Assembly: GCF_001550065.1 (NCBI RefSeq)
Contig: NZ_LRUB01000023.1
Span: 9,640-73,639, forward strand
Reading direction: 5' to 3'
DNA length: 64,000 bases
Origin: Kordiimonas lipolytica
Lineage (GTDB): Bacteria > Pseudomonadota > Alphaproteobacteria > Sphingomonadales > Kordiimonadaceae
This document shows, piece by piece, positions 15,701 through 22,707 of the stretch (the first letter of the stretch is position 1; every line of letters begins with the position of its first letter). Under the pieces are notes generated by a model, which saw nothing but the letters and a program-made list of their open reading frames with translations, made no database searches and was not told the DNA's origin. The position numbers and the translations under genes are program-made.

Positions 15701-18080
15701 ATTGCTCGGCTGAAGTAATGTTGGCGCTGTTAAAATTGAGGTCAATTTCAAGCTGGTCATATTTTCGGATCGCGATTTGTCGGGACGTTTCCCTGTTCTT
15801 TGCCCTTTTACGTCGCCCGATTGCTCCTTCTTGCTTCTTTGGGGGATGATAGGCCCCAATGCGATTGGGGTGTGGAGAGGCGCCAATCGGAATAATGCCT
15901 CTTTCATCCAGCATCGATTGTACCTGATGGCCTATGGTCTTGAGGTTAGCAAAGTTATATCCACTCGTGCAGCTCATGGGGCCAACGCCAAGCAAGGCGT
16001 GGCCCATGAAAGCATTGATGCTTTCGTCCCAGGCGTTTCCGGTAAGGGTGCTACGCAACTGGTGGCGCTGCCAATTCTGAGGCAGCGGACTGATAAATCT
16101 GTCTTTGTGCTTCAGGACCTGTGGGGAAAGCGATTGAGGACCAGTATTTGTGAACAGAAAAAAAAGTGGCTGGCGGCTGGCAAGGACGTCTCCTATGAAA
16201 TGGGCCAGTGCGATGTTGCTGGGCATTAGCTTCTTTTGGAGGTTCTTCAGATGATTGAGATAACGAAGCATTTGCTCAAGTGCAGTTTCGCAAAGTGGGA
16301 CGACCCGGGACGAGTGGTTAGTGCGAACCACTTTGTCACAGATCCAGACGAAGCCAGCTTCCAAGTCAAAGTCGCGGAGGTATTCAAACGGTTCTGTGAC
16401 CGGGCGATGCCCTGTTGCTAAGCAGAGCAACATGTAGGTATACAGCGTTAGCAGATTGTGGTGATTGAATACGTCTGCTGGCTTGTTCGCATCCAGTTTT
16501 TGGATCTCAGCGCGCATTTCCTGAAAATGACTGAAGATGCGCTTGGAGTGGGGCACTAAAAGGCTGCCCTGCACGCCATCGACTGGGGCACCCGATTCAG
16601 TCTCAAATCCGAGTGATTCCACATAGTCGTTAAAGCAGGAAATCACGGTATATGGTGACACCTGAGCGTAAAACAGAGCGGGCGTTTCATCGGCGCCCGT
16701 CCCGCAAATATGTCCCTGTATGACACTATCAACACCCGCGTGCCGAAGTGATAGCGAGAGTTGGGCGGCAATTTTGGAAAGTGTAACTTGACGGTGCTTT
16801 AGGCTCGAAAACCCACGCAGGGTTTGGCCTTCATTCTCGGGCAAATGCCAAGCATCTTCTCCGGTGCCAGAAAGATACTCATCTAGGTAGCCTTCAAGCT
16901 CCCGCGGCACAGGCAAAAGACACCCCAGGGATTCTTTATGGGCAAATAGCTCGTTGGTGACATTGTCCTCTATATGATCGGGAAGGTGTTCGCGTGGGAT
17001 TTGAATCTTGTCATAGAGGTACCATTTTTCCTCAATCTTCACCCAACACACTTCTTTGGGTTTTCGGTTCGGGCCAATAGGCCGGTGTTTTAAGCCTTTG
17101 ATCAGCCGAACCGGTCTCCCAAACACTAGGGACAGCAGTATAAAAAGGCTGTTTTTCCAGCTAGACGTACCTATTTTCCCTGGGTTCTTAAGCTGTTTGA
17201 GGCATTCTGACTTGATCGTCGCGACAATGTATGGGCTGAGGGATTTTGGATGGGTGGCGGACAATAGTTGCCCCATAACGAGGCTCTGATTAATCCGCTT
17301 GTTAACTTTGTGCTGTAGATTTGAGCATCTGGCATCCGGTTGAGACGCTCGCGTGCGGGTGTGTTCGACATATGTTGTTGAGGATGTGAAATAGCTGTTT
17401 TCACGTGCTGGCGTATGACTGTTGGCACTGTCGTCATTGTATCTCGTCTGCAACACGCGTGGCGGTCTATTTGATATATCGCTTGAGCTACTGAAGGCCA
17501 GTGAAATGGTCGAGGATAGACTGTCTTTGCTATGGGCCCGTTTTCCTTTTTTCCGCGCACATGCATATTGCAGCAGTCTCCGCCAGGGAGTGATCACGTT
17601 ATTGATTAGAGACTTTGGTTTAGAATTGTCTGTCTCCAGTTGTTCGAGGTGGGCCAGGAACTGTTTCAGGTCATTCGTGGTATCGGCAAAGAGATCGAGG
17701 ATGCCCCGGTTGTTTTTCCTGGCGGACCTAAGTGCAGCACCTGCGCTTCCAATCGATGTTGGTACCGTACCGTGCCGATCAAACCAATCGGCTGCGAGCA
17801 GACTTGCTGCCACGATGTTGATATAAAGCTTTTCTAATCTAGCTTTGTGTGTGGGATCGGAGGGGGGACTTGTATTGATGAGCCCCAACAACGGAAGCTC
17901 GCCCAAAACTATTCGCGCGGACATTTTCTCTGATTGGGGGAAGCGCTCTGGGGCCTGACGATAAGCCTCAAGTTCGTTGGCCCAACGTATGCATTCTTGC
18001 TGAACGTTGGGCTGGTTATCGAACGCATCGTGGACTTGTTGAAGCCGCCGTTTCAGGTTCGGGATGGCGTGGAGTGGCAC
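12765..18080 (-). CDS. Giant protein with two tyrosine-recombinase (phage integrase) modules
   Basis: One uninterrupted frame of 1771 codons. Module 2 (about residues 1240-1470) is a canonical tyrosine recombinase: R1285 in 'RTGMRLGEL', K1318, H1391-NL-R1394, H1450 in 'AGHADPRETM' and nucleophile Y1460. There is an unusual insert of about 55 residues between the HxxR and the GH motif. Module 1 (about residues 540-715) keeps R559 in 'ATGHRP', H673-QL-R676, G693-H694 and Y708. At the usual Lys position it has R586/T587, and its H-to-Y spacing is 14 rather than 10. A helix-turn-helix-like stretch follows near 1555-1590. The start is taken as GTG at 18080 because the frame is closed upstream; the SD is weak. 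Typical integrases are 300-450 residues, so a fused double integrase is exceptional. It is likely co-transcribed with the 170-residue gene 23 bp upstream. Confidence 0.8.
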   Translation of the reverse strand: MPLHAIPNLKRRLQQVHDAFDNQPNVQQECIRWANELEAYRQAPERFPQSEKMSARIVLGELPLLGLINTSPPSDPTHKARLEKLYINIVAASLLAADWFDRHGTVPTSIGSAGAALRSARKNNRGILDLFADTTNDLKQFLAHLEQLETDNSKPKSLINNVITPWRRLLQYACARKKGKRAHSKDSLSSTISLAFSSSSDISNRPPRVLQTRYNDDSANSHTPARENSYFTSSTTYVEHTRTRASQPDARCSNLQHKVNKRINQSLVMGQLLSATHPKSLSPYIVATIKSECLKQLKNPGKIGTSSWKNSLFILLSLVFGRPVRLIKGLKHRPIGPNRKPKEVCWVKIEEKWYLYDKIQIPREHLPDHIEDNVTNELFAHKESLGCLLPVPRELEGYLDEYLSGTGEDAWHLPENEGQTLRGFSSLKHRQVTLSKIAAQLSLSLRHAGVDSVIQGHICGTGADETPALFYAQVSPYTVISCFNDYVESLGFETESGAPVDGVQGSLLVPHSKRIFSHFQEMRAEIQKLDANKPADVFNHHNLLTLYTYMLLCLATGHRPVTEPFEYLRDFDLEAGFVWICDKVVRTNHSSRVVPLCETALEQMLRYLNHLKNLQKKLMPSNIALAHFIGDVLASRQPLFFLFTNTGPQSLSPQVLKHKDRFISPLPQNWQRHQLRSTLTGNAWDESINAFMGHALLGVGPMSCTSGYNFANLKTIGHQVQSMLDERGIIPIGASPHPNRIGAYHPPKKQEGAIGRRKRAKNRETSRQIAIRKYDQLEIDLNFNSANITSAEQYEHALKDIEAKIESLNLTAEALVYIKGKLLRTAQKIVRTNKLHVSLPQVPTRLTFEGSFRNEQWFSSARYIHVWERLFKDRLNSITRSSNEDEKTLIGLILYSAIVHGGLTDLEMVKKLAGTLSKPEPTLQRMGPYAWLELRAEAAGRRSRYSMKLEDERCYRHRHWFPDVISLALIRRLCRRKKEAPEQKTLKVGLQTKAVFVLIQKAVFAGIPNKTSITKLDQLTAAGFWSLESRQGIEISEALQSLASNHFRTFSVSPKAWRSLFSPLNEVNQVSARLPRDERAARGNILKKDPNEWGTFYDRELLPAITPPSFENGKITTGQAVANLKFLRDRDNLPVHLRLAIDWLIEVALRKDNSPATLQRYCSNLVLPLIYETNGEVPDLQDEVYLQELYTNMQTFHTTQGETDYLMGRLADFHSFAMKDRRYRLPELETLPWHNRQRHTRVRTRILSIEQVRKAIDVMLENEPNMLERRKIALYVTLAFRTGMRLGELAKLRVCEVEKSDDFVVTIKNNPYGDNKSKAGHRRIHLSSFLDDDELKEFRLLMNHKTASKKHLLKPLFDKNDTGIPYKPSAISKMFSMAMKALTNEDDIVFHNLRHSCFSCLHATLEEVYEASQGFTGLSIEQLRNIRTHLMGHASNRMGLYYTLAAFAGHADPRETMTSYLHLTDLILFQKLQRQSLVVSTDKLAQIAGVQGKRLSGLGAQERHEYLATQPIASVIEHQYKPLTNPPFSLGSDDGLPFESADPDLALTNTILRLVEEGSRSRDVADQFGIERRQVEEWIQKARVLQQLTTRRGNKRLQPHNDSSILTVKAPNDKSVRLELANVLETIPDYLRSMTGQEIAEFTLMVLRASSPSARSYRLHQPEQISDIVDFFAPMIPKSRWQFIIGIPDGIDRETTESTWRKTIPRQAAYRFNVKDAIIKPQFPDGIAFMHLVNPIGDRYSSLPKIVAYLAAIAYCDIDDLTALVETADAA

Positions 18081-18103
18081 CCCATCAATGTGTTGATCGA
18101 ATA

Positions 18104-18616
18104 TTATCCCTCTCCCTTACTCAAACTATTTCCAAAAGCGTCCGGTTCTGGAAGGACTTTGGGCGAGGGTGGCTGGCCTTGATACAATGCCTTAATGTCT
18201 GTGATAGAAGCTTTGTGAAAAGTGGATAGGCACAATAGCTCGCTACCGGCGATTGTGCGAATGCGATCCGGCGAAATACCAGGATAGTTGGCAATTGGAA
18301 CTTTTAGTTTGTCCTTTAGGCCTACGGGGAGGGCTTCTAATTCTCGTAGGATAGCGACAGCGGCAAACCCGCCAAAATATTCGAAGACCGTAGGTTTCGA
18401 TGGAGACCGAAGTTTGCCGACTGAAATGCAGATTCTCTGCTCAAGCATGTGCGCTTGCAGTCGCGCAATATCCTTGACTATCCATGAGGGTACCTTGGGC
18501 TCGAACGGAATGTGTCCGAGGTGGTTTTGGATTTCAGGATGGAGGGTGAACCTAAAATTTTTGGCCAGCCGTAAGGAGAGTCTGGGTTTATTTGGACGGG
18601 ACAGAACCGACTTCAT
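18104..18616 (-). CDS. Hypothetical protein encoded upstream of the double recombinase
   Basis: A 170-residue basic protein that I do not recognise. The middle part 'VFEYFGGFAAVAILREL' faintly resembles the G-x-x-R-x-x-A box of ParB-like proteins but lacks the conserved Arg, so this is not a call. No signal peptide or membrane segment is visible. It ends 23 bases before the start of the 1771-codon recombinase gene, on the same strand and with a GGAGAGGGA sequence at its 3' end, so the two are very probably one operon. By analogy with Tn554-type elements, where a small protein accompanies the tyrosine recombinases, it may be an accessory factor for recombination. That is inference. Confidence 0.6.
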   Translation of the reverse strand: MKSVLSRPNKPRLSLRLAKNFRFTLHPEIQNHLGHIPFEPKVPSWIVKDIARLQAHMLEQRICISVGKLRSPSKPTVFEYFGGFAAVAILRELEALPVGLKDKLKVPIANYPGISPDRIRTIAGSELLCLSTFHKASITDIKALYQGQPPSPKVLPEPDAFGNSLSKGEG

Positions 18617-18886
18617 AACGTAAGCACCGATACTCTGACAGCGAATTCAAAAAATGTTGAACTGAGAGCTTAACCAGCGTCGCCAAGAATGGTCAAAAAT
18701 TCATATAAATTTTAATAAAAATGCGCCCTTCAGCGGACTTGCCGAAGCTATCCGCCATAGGATGCATAGATACCCCGATTTTCTTTCCAATCTACGCTAG
18801 TAGTGCCGCCTCTTCGAAGTTGGATTTTCCGTTGGCTCGATGTTCGTGGACAGAAAATTTTTCTCTGGATCCTGCTTCTTGTCAAC

Positions 18887-18921
18887 GCCGGAGTAAAATT
18901 CCCTCAGCCGCCGGAGTAAAA
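18887..18921. repeat. Direct 12-bp repeats, likely IS21-family terminal repeats
   Basis: GCCGGAGTAAAA is present at 18887-18898 and again at 18910-18921 with a 23-bp period. They lie about 150 bp beyond the istB stop codon, where IS21-family elements carry multiple short transposase-binding repeats. The assignment rests on position and repeat form only. Confidence 0.45.
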
Positions 18922-18994
18922 ATACATCACGCTGGCTTTGGTTGTCGTCGCGGTGCTGACCCGGGATCCAGCTTGAGCAAGAACTGTTGATGAA

Positions 18995-19034
18995 GAAGGC
19001 AAGAAGGGGCCCAATTGGGCCCCTTCTTGCCTTC
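18995..19034. repeat. Perfect 40-bp palindrome downstream of istB
   Basis: GAAGGCAAGAAGGGGCCCAA is followed at once by its exact complement, giving a 20-bp arm with no spacer. It lies 31 bp past the istB stop. As RNA it would fold into a very stable hairpin and could end transcription from either side; as DNA it could extrude as a cruciform. Confidence 0.85.
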
Positions 19035-19064
19035 GGCGTTACTATTCCCGCTTCGCAAGCAACG

Positions 19065-19709
19065 TCAGCCTACAGGTTTTGATCGGCTCTGTTTGAGGCG
19101 GTAGCTTTCGCCGTTCATCTCGAGGATGTGGACATGATGGGTCAGCCGATCGAGCAGCGCGCCGGTGAGGCGTTCGGAGCCGAAAGTGCTGGTCCATTCA
19201 TCGAACGGCAGATTTGATGTCACGATGGTGCTGCCGCGCTCATAGCGCCCGGAGAAGACCTCGAACAGCAGTTCGGCGCCGGTTGGGGACAAGGGAACAT
19301 AGCCCAACTCGTCGATGATCAGCAGTCTGTATTTGGCGAGTTGTTTCTGCAGGCGCAAGAGGCGTTTGTCGTCGCGGGCTTCCAGCAGTTCATGGACGAG
19401 CGCTGAGGCTGTAATGAAGCCAACCGCCAGGCCCTTTTGACAAGCCGCCAATCCAAGGCCGGGGGCGATGTGGGTTTTGCCGGTACCACTGTTGCCAACG
19501 GCGATAATGTTCTCGTTGCGGGTGATATAATCGCAGCGAGCCAATTCCATGATGAGCAGCTTGTTGAGCGATGGCATGGCCTTGAACTCATAGCTGTCGA
19601 GGCTTTTTGTAGTGGGAAAGCGGGCTTGTTTGATCCGCCGCTCCACCATGCGGCGTTCGCGGTCAATCAATTCTGAACTGATGGGGTGGATGCCCCTTTC
19701 GAGCGACAT
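19065..19709 (-). pseudogene. istB: IstB-like ATPase of an IS21-family element, N-terminally truncated
   Basis: The 214-codon frame has the IstB/DnaC AAA+ core: Walker A 'GNSGTGKTH' (about residues 72-80), Walker B 'RLLIIDELGYVPLS' and sensor motif 'STIVTSNLPFDEW'. IstB helpers are normally about 250 residues. The conserved first 40 or so are missing, and the first dozen codons here ('MSLERGIHPI') come from the adjoining IS1111 element, whose left inverted repeat lies at 19686-19696. No istA transposase gene is present. The element is therefore dead: its 5' part and istA were lost when the IS1111-type element became joined here. Confidence 0.82.
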
Positions 19710-19758
19710 TGTATGATGTCACAACGCCGCTGCGGCGGCATCATCGAAGGAGAGCATC

Positions 19759-20772
19759 ATGACGAACATTTACATTTTGGCAATCGATCTGGCGAAACGG
19801 AGCTTTCAGGTCTGCGCAACTGATCGGGATGGGGCGGTTCTATATAACCGCATGATCTCGCGAACAAAGCTGGAGAAGCTTCTGGAAGCGCAAACATCTT
19901 GCATCGTGGCCATGGAAGCCTGTGCCACCAGCCACCACTGGGGGAGAGTTGCTGAAGGGTTTGGGCATGAGGTCCGCCTGATTCCGCCGATCTATGTGAA
20001 ACCCTTCGTCAAGCGGCAGAAGAATGATGCGGCTGATGCTTCCGCGATTGCTGAAGCAGCGAAGCGCCCGAACATACACTGGGTGGCCGTTAAAAGTGCC
20101 GAGCATCAGGCACGAGCTGTGGCATTTCGTACCCATCAATGTCTTGTGGGGCAGCGCACGCAGCTGATCAATGCATTACGTGGCCACCTTGCCGAGTTCG
20201 GAGTTGTCGTTGCTCAGGGTCGCGCCAATATCAAAACCATCACCAGTATGCTGAAGGATCAAGCGATAGATCTTCCTGCGGGAGTAGAAGACATTGTGCG
20301 CCTCTATCTGGATCAGGTCGAACTGCTCAGCACCAGAATCGATGAATTGACTTGTAGGCTTCGAGAGGCTGTGAAGGTTAATGACGATATGCGACGGCTT
20401 TGTACAGTACCAGGTGTTGGTCCGGTGACGGCGGGCGCGATCATGGCCTTCGCGCCTGATCTGCATAGCTTCTCCAGCGGAAGGAACTTCGCTGCCAGGC
20501 TGGGGCTTGTACCGAGACAACGGTCTACTGGAGGCAAGACGCGTCTTGGCGGGGTCAGCAAGATGGGGCAGAGTGACGTTCGGAGGCTGCTGATCGTCGG
20601 TGCGATGAGCCGCATCAGGTGGATCGTGCGCAAAGGCGAATTGCCTGACAATTGGCTTGGTCGCATTCTGGGACGAAAGCCTCGTATGGTTGCGGCTGTA
20701 GCATTGGCCAACAAAATGGCGCGAAACATATGGGCAATGATGACAAGGAATGAGGATTATCGTTTGGCGTGA
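19759..20772 (+). CDS. IS110-family (IS1111 subgroup) transposase
   Basis: A full-length 337-residue DEDD transposase. The N-terminal RuvC-like domain shows D10 in 'LAIDLAKRSFQV', a Glu in 'IVAMEACATSHHW' and two Asp in 'QKNDAADASAIAEA'. The C-terminal Transposase_20 domain has the helix-hairpin-helix 'VPGVGPVTAGAI' and the catalytic Ser region 'RQRSTGGKTRLGGVSKMG'. Such enzymes move the element with a guide RNA made from its own non-coding end. GGAGAG lies just upstream of the ATG. All expected motifs are present and no stop interrupts the frame, so it may be active. A GC-rich hairpin (CGCCGC/GCGGCG) sits between the left repeat and the start. Confidence 0.93.
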   Translation: MTNIYILAIDLAKRSFQVCATDRDGAVLYNRMISRTKLEKLLEAQTSCIVAMEACATSHHWGRVAEGFGHEVRLIPPIYVKPFVKRQKNDAADASAIAEAAKRPNIHWVAVKSAEHQARAVAFRTHQCLVGQRTQLINALRGHLAEFGVVVAQGRANIKTITSMLKDQAIDLPAGVEDIVRLYLDQVELLSTRIDELTCRLREAVKVNDDMRRLCTVPGVGPVTAGAIMAFAPDLHSFSSGRNFAARLGLVPRQRSTGGKTRLGGVSKMGQSDVRRLLIVGAMSRIRWIVRKGELPDNWLGRILGRKPRMVAAVALANKMARNIWAMMTRNEDYRLA

Positions 20773-21046
20773 TCCGCTGCTACCAATTGACAGCAAGACG
20801 GAAAGCGCTCAGGGCCCGGCCCTGACAAGGAGATCGACTGACCAATATGCGGCAAGGAGTTCAATGTTCAGGACGAGGTAAACCAGTCCCGGGGCTCGAG
20901 CGTCAAAGCTCTTTGAACCGATGTGGACCTTCGTTCTTCGAACTGCATACCGGCCCCGTGGCACCTTCAGGCCACGATCGGAGGCCTGACACACGACCGA
21001 TAGAAGCGCCAAGTCGAAAAAGTCAGAAAATCACCTTGCAAAACAG
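20773..21046 (+). ncRNA. Candidate bridge/seeker RNA in the right end of the IS1111-type element
   Basis: The 274 bases between the transposase stop and the right inverted repeat contain no gene but several strong local hairpins: TCAGGGC/GCCCTGA around CCG (near 20810), a TTCG-TTCTTCGAA fold (near 20930) and CGTGGC/GCCACG around ACCTTCAG (near 20957). In IS110-family elements the non-coding end next to the transposase encodes the guide RNA; for the IS1111 subgroup it is the downstream end. Exact RNA boundaries and guide loops cannot be set by eye. Confidence 0.5.
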
Positions 21047-21108
21047 GGGGCATCCACACACGCCCCGGGATTGCCGGAGGCTCCAACTTCTGAGTAAAAG
21101 GAGCCATT

Positions 21109-21537
21109 ATGAGCAAGACCACGAACAAATTTTCACCTGAAGTCCGCGACCGTGCGGTCCGCATGGTATTTTCCCATGAGGGCGATTATCCGTCCCGTTG
21201 GGCAGCGATTGTATCCATCTCCAGCAAGATTGGCTGTGTCCCTCAGACCCTGAACGAATGGGTCAAGAAAGCAGAGGTGGACAGCGGCCAGCGGGCTGGT
21301 ATGCCGACCGAGGTTGCCGACAAGCTGAAGGCCCTTGAACGGGAGAACCGGGAACTGAGGCAGGCCAACGAGATCTTGCGCAAGGCAATATGTACGGGCC
21401 GCAAATCGTGGATCAGAGACATCGGGTTGTATCAAAAGCAATCATGGCACTCATTCGCTCTGACATACCGAGATCTCGGCGACATACAAGTAGACGAAGA
21501 ACCTGAGGGCTGCCCAGCGTATTCTGGGTCATTCTAA
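21109..21537 (+). pseudogene. IS3-family orfA remnant
   Basis: The frame begins with a typical IS3-group OrfA: '[27 protein letters not shown]', then '[15 protein letters not shown]' (helix-turn-helix) and the leucine-zipper part '[21 protein letters not shown]'. Similarity stops at about 21392. The remaining 48 codons do not look like OrfA, and no orfB with a DDE domain follows, so the element is broken. A good SD (AAGGAG) precedes the ATG. The sequence is different from the complete IS3 element at 58.4-59.9 kb. The 180 bases after it, up to the next gene, show no recognisable function. Confidence 0.8.
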
Positions 21538-21720
21538 GATGGTCAGCCCGGATCGATAACGGGGCATTGATGTGGATGTTGCCTTGGAGGTTGCTGGAAG
21601 CAGATTTAACCTTAAACGCGCTGGCCAAGTTATATCTATGTCAGTCGACAATAGACACGCTGGTCTGCTATATATTGCCGACTATTGCACAATAACTGTA
21701 CCTAATGGGAGGACTGTTTC

Positions 21721-22371
21721 ATGGAGCACCATTTTCACACTTTTCTGCACATCACACTGTTTGGTGTTTGGCTGGGTTCGATTGTTGCTCTATTGGTTTT
21801 GCTGTTGTGTCGGTATCGAGAGATGCTTTCCGAGCCTGAAGGTCAACTGCACCTTCAAAATCTTGCCTATGTACAACGTCTTCCAAAGGCAGCGCTTATC
21901 CTGATGTTGCCCATGGGGTTACAATTATCGAATAACCTCGCACTGATCACGCTTGGTGATGGCTCTATGGTCGGCATTTGGGTTTTTGCGCTTCTTTGGT
22001 TGGTGATTGACTGGGTCGGAGCACCAAGTGGGGCCTCAGTGGCCTCCAAAGCCATGCGGGTCGTAGAGCGTGTATTGCAAGCTGGTTTTGTGCTTGTTCT
22101 TTTGGGGGCTGGCATTCTGTCCCACTTGTCGGGAGCGCCTGTCGAGGCACCCTGGCTGGCAACCAAGCTGATACTTTTTGCGGTAGCACTCGTTATCATG
22201 AGCGGTGTCGATGCCCTGCTTGTTCCACTATATCAAGCCGAAGAAAGCAAGGGTGGAAGCAATGGTCCTAGTCGAAAACAGTCAATTCTGATGGCGGCAG
22301 GGTTGCTTGCTTTGCTGGTTGCCTTATTGCTCACAGCTGCTTGGACAGGCTACACCAACTGGCGCGGCTAA
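21721..22371 (+). CDS. Integral membrane protein of unknown function
   Basis: A 216-residue protein with about six hydrophobic segments (near residues 8-28, 55-75, 80-100, 120-140, 148-168 and 190-210). A His-rich N-terminus 'MEHHFHTFLHITLFGVWLG' resembles membrane proteins of the CopD/DUF2269 type, which may bind haem or copper through such His residues. Function unknown. GGGAGG lies 8 bases upstream of the ATG. It stands alone between the mobile-element debris and the alcohol dehydrogenase operon, reads in the same direction as that operon and is separated from it by 336 bases that contain an FNR-type box. Confidence 0.6.
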   Translation: MEHHFHTFLHITLFGVWLGSIVALLVLLLCRYREMLSEPEGQLHLQNLAYVQRLPKAALILMLPMGLQLSNNLALITLGDGSMVGIWVFALLWLVIDWVGAPSGASVASKAMRVVERVLQAGFVLVLLGAGILSHLSGAPVEAPWLATKLILFAVALVIMSGVDALLVPLYQAEESKGGSNGPSRKQSILMAAGLLALLVALLLTAAWTGYTNWRG

Positions 22372-22550
22372 GAACTGGGCTATCAGTTCTGAAAGTTGGC
22401 TTGAAACTCCAGCCAGTGACTTCTTCGGATAGGGGTGGCTGGGGTGCAATGCTTGTTCGTCTAAGGGGCTGTCGGGGAAGTGCCCGCTCTGATTGGCAAC
22501 CTAATGTGTGAATGCAGTCGGTAGTTGCTCCCTTACCAGAGAAGCCTTGT

Positions 22551-22564
22551 TTGATTATGATCAA
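22551..22564. promoter_or_regulatory. FNR/FixK-type box upstream of the adh-usp-ATPase-antiporter operon
   Basis: TTGATTATGATCAA is a perfect consensus site in the 336-base gap between the membrane-protein gene and adh. It is centred 150 bp upstream of the adh start, the longest leader of the series. The rest of the gap shows only two direct copies of the short motif 'acagtcgct' near 22608 and 22619. Confidence 0.72.
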
Positions 22565-22707
22565 TGTGCATGCGTCCGCATGGCCCTAGTTTACAATTAG
22601 GGATTTACAGTCGCTTTTACAGTCGCTGGTGAATGATTGGACTTCTCTGCTCGTACTGAGTTCACAGTGAATTCTGGTCCTACGTGGCGTCTGGAGGAGG
22701 AACAGCC

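Larger units (their letters stand above)
18617..19064. other. Non-coding region at the edge of the recombinase element, with IS21-like end repeats
   Basis: These 448 bases hold no gene that I can support. The first 100 bases, upstream of the 170-residue gene, are AT-rich and probably hold its promoter. The 12-base sequence GCCGGAGTAAAA occurs twice (18887-18898 and 18910-18921) in direct orientation. Such repeats next to the istB 3' end are what IS21-family termini look like. A perfect 40-base palindrome follows at 18995-19034. Confidence 0.5.
19686..21057 (+). mobile_element. IS110-family element, IS1111 subgroup, about 1.37 kb
   Basis: An IS110-type transposase gene (19759-20772) is flanked by an 11-bp inverted repeat: GTGGATGCCCC at 19686-19696 and its complement GGGGCATCCAC at 21047-21057. 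Subterminal inverted repeats separate the IS1111 subgroup from IS110 itself, and the long non-coding part lies downstream of the transposase, also as in IS1111. The left flank cuts istB. The right flank runs into an IS3-type orfA region and not into the rest of istB, so the insertion was followed or preceded by a rearrangement. The true tips may extend a few bases beyond the repeats. Confidence 0.8.

Noticed and set aside
21413..21628. A 71-codon leftward frame ('[21 protein letters not shown]') as a gene fragment
   Set aside because: No family could be named and it lies in mixed debris after the IS3 orfA remnant.
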